Shown here: positions 1-9,461 of the stretch, in pieces
How the letters are laid out: the number at the start of each line of letters is the position of its first letter
Numbering within the stretch: the stretch's first letter is position 1
NCBI RefSeq assembly: GCF_014203755.1
Contig: NZ_JACHJS010000001.1
Location: 4,030,001-4,094,000, forward strand
Direction of reading: 5' to 3'
DNA from: Saccharothrix violaceirubra
Lineage (GTDB): Bacteria > Actinomycetota > Actinomycetes > Mycobacteriales > Pseudonocardiaceae
Length of the DNA stretch: 64,000 nt
Program-made: the position numbers and the translations under genes
The notes under the pieces: generated by a model
The model's database searches: none
Told to the model about the DNA's origin: nothing
Seen by the model: the letters and a program-made list of their open reading frames with translations, nothing else

Positions 1-1039
1 AGTACATCGCCTTGTTGCTCTGCGCGGCGAACGCGCCGTTGCTCGCGGACACCAGGTCGGGCACGCCCTGCGACGCCATGACCGCCTTCTTGTCCACGAT
101 CAGGTTCATCGCCTCGCGCGCCTCGGGCTTGCTGAAGATCGACCCGGCGTTGTGGTTGAGCGCGACGTACTGGATGTTCGCCGCGCCCTCGACGCCGATC
201 TTGAGCGTGCTGTCGCGCTTGACCTGGTCGTACTGGTCGTGCGACGGCTCGGCGACGTCGAACAGGCCGGTCTGGAGGCCGTTGAGCACGGCGTCGGAAT
301 CAGCGACGATCTTGTATGTGATCGTGTCCAGGTACGCGTTCTTGGCACCCGCGTAGCCGCTCGACTTCCCGGGCGGCGCCTGGTACTTGTCGTTGCGCTC
401 CAGCACGATCTCCTGGCCGGGCGTCCACGACTTGACCTTGTACGGCCCGGTGCCGATCGCGTTGTCGCGGCCGATGCCGGTGGGCCCGGCGGCCTTGATG
501 TCCGCTTCCTTCCGGATGCCCGTGCCGTGGCTGGTCGCGACGAGCGCGACGAGGTTGAACGGCGCGGTGAGGTCGACCTGGACGGTCTGCTCGTCGGGTG
601 CGGAGATCTCCTTGAGCACGGGCTTGAGCGACCCCGCGTAACTGCCGTTCTCCACCCAGTAGCGCAGGGACGCCGCCGCGTCCGCCGCGCGCAACGGCGT
701 GCCGTCGGAGAACACGATGCCCTTGCGCAGGGTGAACGTGAAGCCCAGGCCGTCGTCGCTCTTCTTGTACGATTCCGCCAGCACGGGCTGGGGCTGGTAG
801 CCGGCGTCGATCGTGACGAGCTGCTCGAACACCTCGTGTCCGACGTAGGTCGTACCGGCGTTGGTGTTGCGGACCGTGTCCAGCGAACCGGGGTCCTGGG
901 CGAGCCTGACTGTCAGGTTGCCGCCGCGCACGGGTGGACCCGCCTCGTCAGCGGACTTGGTGGCCGGCGTGGCACAGGCGGTGAGTACCAGCCCGGCCGC
1001 GACGAAAGCGGCTATCCCGGTGAAACGACGTGACTGCAT
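1..1039 (-). CDS. Family 5 extracellular solute-binding lipoprotein (partial)
   Basis: Predicted substrate-binding lipoprotein of a peptide/nickel/opine-type ABC importer, tethered outside the membrane. The reverse frame opens with ATG at 1039. It gives a basic, hydrophobic signal peptide with a lipobox ending at Cys22 (LVLTAC), then the family-5 mature pattern: GGNLTVRLAQDPGSLD near the start, LAESYKKSDDGLGFTFTLRK, and FSDGTPLRAADAAASLRYW. About 346 residues are visible of a usual 500-600, so the carboxyl end and probably the permease genes lie left of the window. It diverges from the ATP-binding gene at 1286, which very likely serves the same transporter. The substrate is unknown; the neighbouring amide and ester hydrolases hint at an amide-containing compound. 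Confidence 0.9.
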   Translation of the reverse strand, partial: MQSRRFTGIAAFVAAGLVLTACATPATKSADEAGPPVRGGNLTVRLAQDPGSLDTVRNTNAGTTYVGHEVFEQLVTIDAGYQPQPVLAESYKKSDDGLGFTFTLRKGIVFSDGTPLRAADAAASLRYWVENGSYAGSLKPVLKEISAPDEQTVQVDLTAPFNLVALVATSHGTGIRKEADIKAAGPTGIGRDNAIGTGPYKVKSWTPGQEIVLERNDKYQAPPGKSSGYAGAKNAYLDTITYKIVADSDAVLNGLQTGLFDVAEPSHDQYDQVKRDSTLKIGVEGAANIQYVALNHNAGSIFSKPEAREAMNLIVDKKAVMASQGVPDLVSASNGAFAAQSNKAMY

Positions 1040-1212
1040 TACGGCTCCTCGACGCCTGGTTTCCGCAGGTCGGTGGCCGCCGAACGTAGTCCGCCCCCGA
1101 GAGGTCGCACAGACGCCGATGTCGGCTTTTCTGTCACTGACGCGAGATCGACAAACCTCTGCCGCCACTGTGGACAGACAGGCCCTCCGACCCGCAGACT
1201 GCCCGGCAACCC

Positions 1213-1240
1213 TTGTACGACGGGGTGTTCGCGGTACAGA
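1213..1240 (+). promoter_or_regulatory. Candidate sigma70-type promoter of the ABC/AraC/hydrolase operon
   Basis: TTGTAC at 1213-1218 and TACAGA at 1235-1240 are separated by 16 bases and lie 45 bases before the ATG at 1286. This is inferred from motif and position only. It sits in the 246-base divergent intergenic region whose other side serves the solute-binding gene. Confidence 0.35.
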
Positions 1241-1285
1241 ATCACCGAATCCCGGCCGTTGCGGTCGGCGGGAGGGATGACACCC

Positions 1286-3151
1286 ATGTCGCTATTGGAG
1301 ATCGACAGGCTGTCCGTGGGGGTCCCGGGCGACGGGACGGACACGGAACTCGTCCACGAACTCACGCTCGGTCTCGATTCGGGACAGACGCTGTGCGTGG
1401 TGGGCGAGTCGGGCAGCGGAAAGACCGTGACGGCCCTGTCGGTCATCCGGTTGCTGGAATTCGTCACGCCGGTGCGGACCACCGGTGAGGTCCGGTTGGA
1501 CGACGTGGACCTGACGGGGTTGAACCCGAACGTGATGCGCACGTACCGGGGACACCGGATCGGCATGGTGTTCCAGGAGGCCATGGACTCCCTCAACCCG
1601 GCGCAGCGCGTCGGCGTCCAACTCGTCGAGGCTTACGCGTCCGGTCGCCGCGACAAGCGCGCCCAGGCGCGGGCGCTGGACCTGTTGCGGGAGGTCGGCT
1701 TCACCGATCCCGAGCGGGTCGCGGACCTGTACCCGCACCAGATGTCCGGCGGGATGCAGCAGCGCGTGATGATCGCGATGGCCCTGATGGCGGGCCCGGA
1801 CCTGCTGCTGGCGGACGAGCCGACCACGGCGTTGGACGTGACGACGCAGGCCGAGATCCTGCGGTTGTTCCGCGATGTGCAACGCGAACACCGCATGGCG
1901 TGCGTGTTCATCACCCACGACATGGGTGTGGCGGCGGAGATCGCCGACCGCATCGCGGTGATGTACGCGGGCCGCCTGGTCGAGGTGGGACCGGCCGCGG
2001 AGATCCTGGCCTCGCCCCGGCACCGCTACACACGGGCACTGGTCGAATGCGTTCCGCAGGTCGGTGTGCGCCGGACCGGCGGTCTGCCGTCGATCCCCGG
2101 CTCGGTGCCCGCCGCGACCGAGGTGCTCCCCGGCTGCCGCTTCGCGCCGCGCTGCGCCGAGTCCTCGGACCGTTGCCACACCGAGGAACCGCCGCTCATC
2201 GCGCTGGACAACGGGGTCGAGGCCGCGTGCTGGAGCCCGGGTTCGGGCCCGGTCGCCCTGCCCGACCCGCGAGTCCTCCACTCCGACACGCCGAAGTACG
2301 CACTCGGACAGCCCGAAACACACGCTCGGGCAGCCGAGACCCTGTTGGAGATCAAGGACGTCCGCCGCACGTTCCTCACGCGGGGCAAGGGCGGGTCACC
2401 GTTCCGTCGCCGTGCGCGCATGAACGCCGTCGACGGGGTGAGCCTGGACATCCGGCCGGGCGAGTTCTTCGGCCTGGTGGGCGAATCCGGTAGCGGGAAG
2501 ACCACGCTGGGTCAGCTCGTGGCCGCGCTCGACGACCCCACCGAGGGCACGATCGTCGCAGCGGGACAGCGGCACACCGCCCGCGGGCTCGAAGGCGACG
2601 CGCGCGCGTTCCGCCGGGCCGTGCAACTGGTGTTCCAGGACCCGCAGAGTTCCCTGGACCCCCGGCACACCATCGGCCGCATCGTGGCCGAACCGCTGCG
2701 CGAACTGACCGACCTGCGCGGCGCGGACCTGCGCCGGCGGGTGGAGCAACTGCTCGACGAGGTCGGCCTGCCGAAGACGATCGCCGACCGGCTGCCGTCG
2801 CAGATCTCCGGCGGCCAGCGGCAGCGCGTCGCGATCGCGCGGGCGTTGGCGCCCCGGCCGAAGCTGATCGTCGCGGACGAGCCGACCTCGGCGCTGGACG
2901 TGTCGGTGCAGGGCCAGGTGATGAACCTGCTGCTGGACCTGCGCCGCGAGCACGGGCTGGGCTTCCTGTTCATCACGCACAACCTGAGCCTGATCCTGTC
3001 GGTGGCCGACCGGGTGGGCGTGATGAAGGACGGCCGGTTGATCGAGGTGGGCACGCCCGACCGGATCGCCGCCGCGCCCGAACACGAGTACACCCGCACC
3101 CTGTTGGCCGCGAACCCGGGCATCGTCCCGGCCGCGGGCTCGCACGAGTGA
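1286..3151 (+). CDS. Fused dipeptide/oligopeptide ABC transporter ATP-binding protein
   Basis: Energises uptake by a peptide-type ABC importer at the inner face of the membrane. The 621-residue protein holds two complete nucleotide-binding domains, a DppD-DppF type fusion. The first has Walker A GESGSGKT near residue 45, signature MSGGMQQR and Walker B LLLADEPTT, followed by the oligopeptide-transporter cysteine region (GCRFAPRC). The second has another GESGSGKT near 400, ISGGQRQR and LIVADEPTS. ATG at 1286 was chosen over upstream in-frame codons because GGAGGGA at 1271 is properly spaced and the domain begins at once (MSLLEIDRLSV). Its stop overlaps the region before the AraC gene, so both are probably co-transcribed. 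Divergent from the solute-binding lipoprotein. Confidence 0.93.
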   Translation: MSLLEIDRLSVGVPGDGTDTELVHELTLGLDSGQTLCVVGESGSGKTVTALSVIRLLEFVTPVRTTGEVRLDDVDLTGLNPNVMRTYRGHRIGMVFQEAMDSLNPAQRVGVQLVEAYASGRRDKRAQARALDLLREVGFTDPERVADLYPHQMSGGMQQRVMIAMALMAGPDLLLADEPTTALDVTTQAEILRLFRDVQREHRMACVFITHDMGVAAEIADRIAVMYAGRLVEVGPAAEILASPRHRYTRALVECVPQVGVRRTGGLPSIPGSVPAATEVLPGCRFAPRCAESSDRCHTEEPPLIALDNGVEAACWSPGSGPVALPDPRVLHSDTPKYALGQPETHARAAETLLEIKDVRRTFLTRGKGGSPFRRRARMNAVDGVSLDIRPGEFFGLVGESGSGKTTLGQLVAALDDPTEGTIVAAGQRHTARGLEGDARAFRRAVQLVFQDPQSSLDPRHTIGRIVAEPLRELTDLRGADLRRRVEQLLDEVGLPKTIADRLPSQISGGQRQRVAIARALAPRPKLIVADEPTSALDVSVQGQVMNLLLDLRREHGLGFLFITHNLSLILSVADRVGVMKDGRLIEVGTPDRIAAAPEHEYTRTLLAANPGIVPAAGSHE

Positions 3152-3165
3152 CATCGGAGGCGCCG

Positions 3166-4080
3166 TTGCAGACCGTCCCGCTCCCGGTACACCGCTTCGA
3201 CGACCCGCTGATCGCCGACGGACCCCCCGGGTTCGCCATCGGCTCGTTCGCCGACCTGTCCCCGTGGTCGGACGCGCCGTTCCCGCACCGGCACGACTTC
3301 TACGAGCTGGTGTGCGTGACCGGCGGCTCGGGCACGCACGTGATCGACTTCGTGCCGTACCAGGTGCGGCCGGTGACGCTGTACTTCATCGCACCCGGCC
3401 AGGTGCAGTTCTGGGAACGCCGCTCGCCGCTGGAAGGCCACGTGATGGTCTTCGTCGAGGAGTTCCTGGTGCCGCAGTACGACCGGGTGTCGCCCCGGCG
3501 GTCGCTGTCGCTGGACCCGTTGGGCACGGGCCACGCGCTGCCGCTCTCCGGCGGCCAGGTCGAGCCCATCACCGGGCTGATCACCGCGCTGGAGCGGGAA
3601 TACCGGCGGCCGGGCGGTGCCGACGTGTCGGTGCTGCGGGCGTACCTGCACATCCTGCTGGTCGAGATGCGCCGGCTGCACCGGGGCGTGGTCGGCGGCG
3701 CGGACGAGGACGAGGACCGGGGCACCGCGTTGGCCCGCCGGTACCTGCGGCTGGTCAGCGAGGAGCTGCCCAACGAGCAGACCGTGCGCGGGTACGCCGA
3801 CCGCATCGGCGTGACGCCCAAGCACCTGGCGGACGTGGTGAAGCGGACGACCGGCAAGCGCCCGGCGGAGATCATCCGGGCGGCGCTGACCGTGGAGGCC
3901 AAGCGGCTGCTGACGCACACCGACCTGACCGTGGCGCAGGTGTCGGAACGGCTGTCGTTCGACAACCCGTCGTACTTCGGCCGGTTCTTCAAGCGGGAGT
4001 GCGGGATGAGTCCCGGCGAGTTCCGGCGCCGCGCCGGGCTCGCCGACAACCTCCGTTCAGTGACACGCACACCGACCTGA
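3166..4080 (+). CDS. AraC-family transcriptional regulator
   Basis: Probable local regulator of the uptake/hydrolysis operon. The N-terminal half is a cupin-like sensor (FPHRHDFYELVCVTGGSG, then TLYFIAPGQVQFWE). The C-terminal ~100 residues carry a double helix-turn-helix: YADRIGVTPKHLADVVKRTT and VSERLSFDNPSYFGRFFKRE, ending with the usual GMSPGEFRRR. The start is uncertain: GTG at 3148 overlaps the upstream stop, but TTG at 3166 has GGAGG five bases before it and is preferred here, giving 304 residues. The gene follows the ABC ATPase without a gap and precedes the dimethylformamidase-like gene by 40 bases, so it may respond to the imported substrate. Confidence 0.88.
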   Translation: MQTVPLPVHRFDDPLIADGPPGFAIGSFADLSPWSDAPFPHRHDFYELVCVTGGSGTHVIDFVPYQVRPVTLYFIAPGQVQFWERRSPLEGHVMVFVEEFLVPQYDRVSPRRSLSLDPLGTGHALPLSGGQVEPITGLITALEREYRRPGGADVSVLRAYLHILLVEMRRLHRGVVGGADEDEDRGTALARRYLRLVSEELPNEQTVRGYADRIGVTPKHLADVVKRTTGKRPAEIIRAALTVEAKRLLTHTDLTVAQVSERLSFDNPSYFGRFFKRECGMSPGEFRRRAGLADNLRSVTRTPT

Positions 4081-4120
4081 CGAGCTGTCCGGGTCCGGAC
4101 CCGCGACATAGCGTCTGACC

Positions 4121-6670
4121 ATGGACTCCTCAGTCGTGGCTATCCGGGCCCGGTTCGCCGAACGCCGTGCCGAGCAGCTTCGCCCGCTCCTGTCCGACGA
4201 CCTGGTGGACACCTGGTTGCGCGACCCCGGTGCCACGCACCGGGAGCCGATCTCGTGGCTGGCGAGGTTCCTGGACGCGCGGCCGGCCGTCGAGCGGGTG
4301 TGCGTGCACGAGTCGGGCGGGACCTGGCGGCTGGCCCGCCCGCCGGCCCACCGGGGCGAGACCTACCGGCTCGCCGACAGCCGGGTGTTCACCGACGCCG
4401 ACGAGGCCCGGGAGGCGTGCCTGCGCCGCCAGCTCTTCGACGTGTTCGGCTGGGGCGAGCCGCCGGCGCACGCGGTGGACGGTCCGGAGCTGCGGCACGA
4501 GGACCCGGTCCTGCTGGGGTACGCGGACCGGGTCAGCGCGTCGCCGGGTGAGACGATCACGTTCATGGTCAGCGCCGAGGGCGTGGCCGAGTACACCACC
4601 GGGCTGCTGCGGCTGCGGCACGTCAACGACGACCCGAACGGTCCGGGCGTGCGGGTCGAGACCGTCCCGGACCTCTGGACGGGCACGCACCGGGGCCACG
4701 CGCAACGCACCGTGCCCGGCGCGCACGTCGCGGTCCGCGACCCGCACGGCGCGACCACCGGCGAGGGCGGGTTCGCGATCGCCGCCTACATCCACCCGAC
4801 CGTGACCGGCCGCGAGCAGGCCGTGATCGCCCGGTGGAACGACGGCGACCGGGGCTACGCGCTCGGCCTCGACGAGACCGGACGCCTGGAGTTCCGGCTC
4901 GGCGACGGCACCGCGAGCACGGTCGTGCACACCGAGGAACCCCTCGTCCCGCACCGCTGGCACGGCGTCGCGGCGAGCTACGACCCGGCCACCGGGCGTG
5001 CCACCCTGGTCACCCGACCACTCGTGACCAGCGCGAACAGCCGGGTCAGCCCGATCGTCGTCGGCGACGCGCCGATCGTGGTCGAACGGCGCGTCGACGC
5101 CGCGTTCACCCCGGCCGACCACGGCGACCTGCTGTTCGGCTCCCGCACCCCGGAGTCCGGGCACTACAACGGCAAGATCGAACGCCCCGGTCTCTGGCCG
5201 CACCCGCTGTCGCGGGCCGCGCTGATCGCCGTGGTGTCCGACGACCACGACGCGCCGCTGCGCTGGGACTTCGAACCCGGTGCCACGGCCGCCGGCCTCG
5301 TCGTGCCGTGCGTGGGCCGCCCCGGCCTGGACGGACGCCTGGTGAACCTGCCGGTGCGCGGCGTGACCGGCCGGCACTTCACCGGCCGGGTCGAGCACTA
5401 CGCCGTCGACCCGCGCGGGTACGCCGCGATCCACTTCCACGACGACGCGGTGACCGACGCGGACTGGACGCCCAGCCACGAGTTCACCGTGCCCGACGTG
5501 CCCGCCGGGGTGTACGCGCTCCAGGTCACGGCCACCGACGGCTCGTGCGACCGGGCCGTGCCGTTCGTGGTCCGCCCGCCCGCCGGCACCGCGACCGGCG
5601 ACCTGGCGCTGCTGCTGCCGACCGCGACCTACCTCGCCTACTCCAACGAGCGCGGCCTGGGCTACGTCCCGGTCGTCCCGGACGGCACGGTCTTCCTGGA
5701 GCAGCGCTACGACCTGGGCCACTCGGCGTACGCGCGGCACACCGACGGCAGCGGCGTCTGCTACACCTCGTGGCGGCGACCGATCCTCACGCTGGCACCG
5801 GGATTCCGCGTGCACCTGTCGCCGTTCATGCTCGAAGCCGACCTGTACATCCTGGACTGGCTCACCGAGCTGGGGTACTCGTTCGACGTCATCACCGACC
5901 ACGACCTGCACGCCGAGGGCGTCGACCTGCTGCGCCGCTACAAGGGCGTGCTCACCGGTTCGCACCCGGAGTACGCGTCGGAACAGATGATCGATGCCCT
6001 GGAGTCCTATGTGGACGGTGGCGGCAACCTCGCCTACCTCGGCGGCAACGGCTACTACTGGGTCGTCTCCTTCCACCCCGAGCTGCCGCACGTGATGGAG
6101 CTGCGCCGGGGCGAACTGGGCACCCGCAGCTGGCAGGCCAAGCCCGGCGAGTACCACCACGCCACCACCGGCGAACGCGGCGGCCTGTGGGCCGGGCGCA
6201 ACCGCGCGCCGCAGAAGGTGTTCGGCGTCGGCTTCTCCGCGCAGGGCGGCGGACCGTCCGGGTACTACCGGATCGGCCCCGACCACGACCCCGTGCTCGA
6301 CGACGTGCCCGAGGTGTTCGGGAACCAGTCGCTCGACCACGGCGGCGGTGCGGCCGGCAACGAGATCGACCGCTACGACCCGGCGCTGGGCAGCCCGCCG
6401 GACGCGCTCGTGCTCGCCACCTCCGAGGGACTGGGCGACGACTACCAGTTCGCCGTCGAGGAGGTCACCGGCACCAACCCGGGCAAGGGCGCGACCGAAC
6501 ACCCGGACGTGCGCTCGGACATCGTGTACTTCCGCACGCGCGGCGGCGGCTCGGTGTACGCCACCGGCTCGATCTCGTTCAGCAGCGGCCTGTCCGCGAA
6601 CGGCTACGACAACGGCTTGTCCCGCCTGACCCGCAACGTCCTCGACTCCTGGGTGGCCGACCGTGACTGA
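4121..6670 (+). CDS. N,N-dimethylformamidase-like protein, small and large subunits apparently fused
   Basis: Likely hydrolyses a substituted amide. Known dimethylformamidase (DMFase) has a ~130-residue small and a ~760-residue large subunit and a mononuclear iron site of two Tyr and one Glu. Here 849 residues cover both: residues ~20-110 resemble the small subunit (arginine-rich, ending LRRQLFDVFG). Residues ~210-310 form a LamG/concanavalin-like fold, and the rest matches the large subunit. GSHPEY (His615, Glu617) fits the HxE element near the iron site, and conserved tyrosines lie in LLLPTATYLAYSNERG. No Shine-Dalgarno precedes ATG 4121; TAGCGT at 4109 could be the -10 of a leaderless transcript. 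The stop overlaps the next gene by 8 bases. The substrate need not be dimethylformamide. Confidence 0.82.
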   Translation: MDSSVVAIRARFAERRAEQLRPLLSDDLVDTWLRDPGATHREPISWLARFLDARPAVERVCVHESGGTWRLARPPAHRGETYRLADSRVFTDADEAREACLRRQLFDVFGWGEPPAHAVDGPELRHEDPVLLGYADRVSASPGETITFMVSAEGVAEYTTGLLRLRHVNDDPNGPGVRVETVPDLWTGTHRGHAQRTVPGAHVAVRDPHGATTGEGGFAIAAYIHPTVTGREQAVIARWNDGDRGYALGLDETGRLEFRLGDGTASTVVHTEEPLVPHRWHGVAASYDPATGRATLVTRPLVTSANSRVSPIVVGDAPIVVERRVDAAFTPADHGDLLFGSRTPESGHYNGKIERPGLWPHPLSRAALIAVVSDDHDAPLRWDFEPGATAAGLVVPCVGRPGLDGRLVNLPVRGVTGRHFTGRVEHYAVDPRGYAAIHFHDDAVTDADWTPSHEFTVPDVPAGVYALQVTATDGSCDRAVPFVVRPPAGTATGDLALLLPTATYLAYSNERGLGYVPVVPDGTVFLEQRYDLGHSAYARHTDGSGVCYTSWRRPILTLAPGFRVHLSPFMLEADLYILDWLTELGYSFDVITDHDLHAEGVDLLRRYKGVLTGSHPEYASEQMIDALESYVDGGGNLAYLGGNGYYWVVSFHPELPHVMELRRGELGTRSWQAKPGEYHHATTGERGGLWAGRNRAPQKVFGVGFSAQGGGPSGYYRIGPDHDPVLDDVPEVFGNQSLDHGGGAAGNEIDRYDPALGSPPDALVLATSEGLGDDYQFAVEEVTGTNPGKGATEHPDVRSDIVYFRTRGGGSVYATGSISFSSGLSANGYDNGLSRLTRNVLDSWVADRD

Positions 6671-8351
6671 ATCCCTGACCGTCGACCGGATGGTCCCGAT
6701 CCCGATGCGCGACGGCGCCGTGCTCTACGCCGACGTGTACCGACCCGTGGCGCGGCGCTGCCCGACCCTGATCTTCCGGACCCCCTACGACCGGACCGGC
6801 CTGGGCATGTACGGCACGTTCGCGCTGCGCGCGGCGTCCGCCGGGTACGCCGTGGTCATGCAGGACACCCGCGGGCGCGGCGCGTCCGAAGGCGTGTTCA
6901 CGCCGTTCGTGCACGAACGCGAGGACGGCTACGACACGATCGACTGGGTCGCCTCCCGCTCGTGGTGCGACGGCAACGTGGGCATGTTCGGCGGCTCGTA
7001 CGACGGCGTGACCCAGTGGCAGGCCGCGATGTCCGGGCACGAGGCGCTGAAGGCCATCGCGCCCAACGTCACGGCCTCGAACTACCACCACGGGTGGGTC
7101 TACCGGGGCGGCGCCTTCCAGCTCGGGTTCAGCCTCGGCTGGACGCTGTCGCTGGCCGCGCACAACGCCGCGCGTGACCCCTCCGTGCCGCAGGAGACCC
7201 GCGAGGCGCTGACCGACGCGCTCGACCGGCTGCCCGAGACCTCGCGCGTGCTCCCGCTGTCCGACCACCCCTACCTGGACCAGGTCGCGCCCTACTACCG
7301 GGAGTGGCTGCGGCACCCGACGTACGACGCGTTCTGGGAACGGCTGGACGTGTCGCGCGCCCACTCGACCATCGACGTGGCCGCGTTCAACCTCGGCGGC
7401 TGGTACGACACGTTCCTGGTCGGCACGCTGGAGAACTTCGCGGGCATGCGGGCGCGCGGACCGGTCGACGTGCGGGACCGGCAGCGGCTGCTGGTCGGGC
7501 CGTGGCCGCACGAGGGCCTGTTCCGGGGCAACCCGGTCGGCGAGTGGAACTTCGGCGGACGCGCCACGGCCGGCGCGCTGGACGCCGAGGGGTTGCAGCT
7601 GCGCTGGTTCGACCGGTGGCTGCGCGGTGCCGACCACACGGACCCGGCCGTGCTGCTGTACGCGATGGGCTCGGACGAGTGGCGCGAGGCCGACTCGTGG
7701 CCGTTGCCCGGCACCGAGTACCAGGACTGGTACCTGCACAGCGGCGGCCGGGCCAACACGCTGCACGGCGACGGCCTGCTGTCCCGCGAGACGCCGGGCG
7801 ACCAGCCGCCGGACGGCTTCCGCTACAGCCCGCACGACCCCGTGCCCACCAAGGGCGGCGCGCTGTGCTGCAACCCGGTGCACCTCGGCGCGGGCGTGTA
7901 CGACCAGCGCTCGGTCGAGGAGCGGTCGGACGTGCTCGTGTACACCAGCGAACCGCTGGACCGGCCGGTGGACGTCACCGGTCCGGTCTCGGTGGTCCTG
8001 CACGGTTCGTCCACGGCACTGAGCGCGGACTGGACCGCGAAGCTGGTCGACGTGGGGCCGTGCGGCTACGCGCGCAACCTCACCGACGGCGTGCTGCGCA
8101 CCGGCCACCGCGAACCGGGCGAGGTCGCCGAGTACCGGATCGACGCGGGCGCCACGTCGAACGTGTTCCAGCCCGGTCACCGCATCCGGGTGGAGATCTC
8201 CGGCGGGAACTTCCCGCACTTCGACCGCAACCCCGCGGCGGGGTCGGCCGGGTCGTTGCAGACCGTGCACCACTCGGCTCCGCACCTGTCGCGGATCGTG
8301 CTGCCGGTCGTGCCGTCGGACGCCACGCGTCCCTACCTCGGGGGGTCCTGA
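6663..8351 (+). CDS. CocE/NonD family alpha/beta hydrolase (Xaa-Pro dipeptidyl-peptidase S15 type)
   Basis: Esterase/amidase of the CocE (cocaine esterase) and S15 peptidase group, 562 residues, a normal family length. The N-terminal alpha/beta fold contains the oxyanion-side YRPVARRCPTLIFRTPYDR and the nucleophile elbow GGSYDG with Ser112. Asp249 (GGWYDTF) and His283 (GPWPHEG) complete a plausible triad. The C-terminal half is the jelly-roll domain (VTGPVSVVLHGSS, HRIRVEISGGNFPHFDRN). No signal peptide is visible, so it should be cytoplasmic. GTG at 6663 overlaps the DMFase-like gene, and its stop overlaps the aldo-keto reductase start, giving a tight catabolic operon. Substrate unknown. Confidence 0.9.
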   Translation: MTESLTVDRMVPIPMRDGAVLYADVYRPVARRCPTLIFRTPYDRTGLGMYGTFALRAASAGYAVVMQDTRGRGASEGVFTPFVHEREDGYDTIDWVASRSWCDGNVGMFGGSYDGVTQWQAAMSGHEALKAIAPNVTASNYHHGWVYRGGAFQLGFSLGWTLSLAAHNAARDPSVPQETREALTDALDRLPETSRVLPLSDHPYLDQVAPYYREWLRHPTYDAFWERLDVSRAHSTIDVAAFNLGGWYDTFLVGTLENFAGMRARGPVDVRDRQRLLVGPWPHEGLFRGNPVGEWNFGGRATAGALDAEGLQLRWFDRWLRGADHTDPAVLLYAMGSDEWREADSWPLPGTEYQDWYLHSGGRANTLHGDGLLSRETPGDQPPDGFRYSPHDPVPTKGGALCCNPVHLGAGVYDQRSVEERSDVLVYTSEPLDRPVDVTGPVSVVLHGSSTALSADWTAKLVDVGPCGYARNLTDGVLRTGHREPGEVAEYRIDAGATSNVFQPGHRIRVEISGGNFPHFDRNPAAGSAGSLQTVHHSAPHLSRIVLPVVPSDATRPYLGGS

Positions 8352-9319
8352 TGTCGGTGCTGGGTCGGACGGGGCTCGCGGTCAGCGCGGTCGGTTTCGG
8401 GAGCTGGGCCACCGGCGGTCCGGGCGTGATGGGCTGGGGCGCGATCGACGACGACGCGTCGGTCGCCGCCCTGCACCGGGCCGTGGCCGGCGGCGTGAAC
8501 TGGGTCGACACCGCGCCCGTCTACGGGTTCGGCCACGCCGAGACCGTGGTCGGCCGGGCGCTGGCCGCCCTGCCCGCCGCCGACCGGCCGCTGGTGTTCA
8601 CCAAGTGCGGCCTGGTGTGGGACGCCGACGGCGTGGAGAGCAACAACCTCACACCAGAGTCGATCCGCCGGGAGTGCGACGCGTCGCTGCGCCGGTTGGG
8701 CGTGGAGCACATCGACCTCTACCAGATCCACGACCCCGACCCGACCGGTCCGCCGATCGAGGAGTCGTGGGGCACGCTGCTGGACCTGGTCGACGCGGGC
8801 AAGGTGCGGCACGTCGGGGTGTCCAACATGGACGTCGGGCTGCTGGAGCGGTGCGAGGCCGTCGGACCGGTGGAGACGCTCCAGCCGCCGCTGTCGTTGA
8901 TCAAGCGCGAGGCGGCGGGCGACGTGATCCCGTGGTGCGCGCGGCGGGGCGTCGGCGTGCTCGTCTACAGCCCGATGGCCGCCGGGTTGCTGTCCGGGGC
9001 GTTCACGGCGTCCCGCGAGTTGCCGGCGGACGACTGGCGGTCGCGCAACGCCGAGTTCCGCTCCCCCGCCCTGGAGCGCAACCTGGCCCTCCAGGACGCG
9101 CTGCGGCCGATCGCGGACCGGCACGGGGTCACGGTGGGCGCGGTGGCGATCGCGTGGACGACGTCGCGGCCGGGCGTCTCGACGGCGATCGTGGGCGCGC
9201 GGTCGCCGGAGCAGGTCGACGGGTGGCTGCCGGCCCGGACCCTCGCGCTGGGCCCGGACGACCTGGCCGAGATCACGGCGGCGGTGCACGCGACGGGCGC
9301 GGGCCGGGGTCCGGTCTGA
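8351..9319 (+). CDS. Aldo/keto reductase
   Basis: NADPH-dependent oxidoreductase of the aldo-keto reductase superfamily, 322 residues. The fold signatures are visible: LGRTGLAVSAVGFGSWATGG at the N-terminus; the tetrad Asp (WVDTAPVYG), Tyr in the same motif, Lys (FTKCGL) and His (YQIHDPD); and the late cofactor segment STAIVGARSPEQV. ATG at 8351 overlaps the preceding stop as TGATG, so translation is coupled. It is the last gene of the operon and is followed by a strong hairpin. It may reduce an aldehyde or ketone released by the two hydrolases; that is inference. Confidence 0.93.
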   Translation: MSVLGRTGLAVSAVGFGSWATGGPGVMGWGAIDDDASVAALHRAVAGGVNWVDTAPVYGFGHAETVVGRALAALPAADRPLVFTKCGLVWDADGVESNNLTPESIRRECDASLRRLGVEHIDLYQIHDPDPTGPPIEESWGTLLDLVDAGKVRHVGVSNMDVGLLERCEAVGPVETLQPPLSLIKREAAGDVIPWCARRGVGVLVYSPMAAGLLSGAFTASRELPADDWRSRNAEFRSPALERNLALQDALRPIADRHGVTVGAVAIAWTTSRPGVSTAIVGARSPEQVDGWLPARTLALGPDDLAEITAAVHATGAGRGPV

Positions 9320-9332
9320 GTCCTGCCGAGCC

Positions 9333-9368
9333 GAGAACGCACGCACCCGGCCGGGTGCGTGCGTTCTC
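9333..9368 (+). terminator. Long perfect hairpin terminator after the hydrolase operon
   Basis: An 18-base arm at 9333-9350 is followed immediately by its exact reverse complement at 9351-9368, with GATTTCTCC after it. The inner bases must form the loop. It lies 13 bases after the aldo-keto reductase stop, consistent with the actinobacterial stem-without-U-tract type of terminator. Confidence 0.8.
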
Positions 9369-9461
9369 GATTTCTCCGCTGGAACTTTTCCGGGCTGAAA
9401 CGATCGAGAGGGCCGGTCGTGTGTGAACTGGTCCCCGAAAGTTGGACTGGCTAACTGAAGG

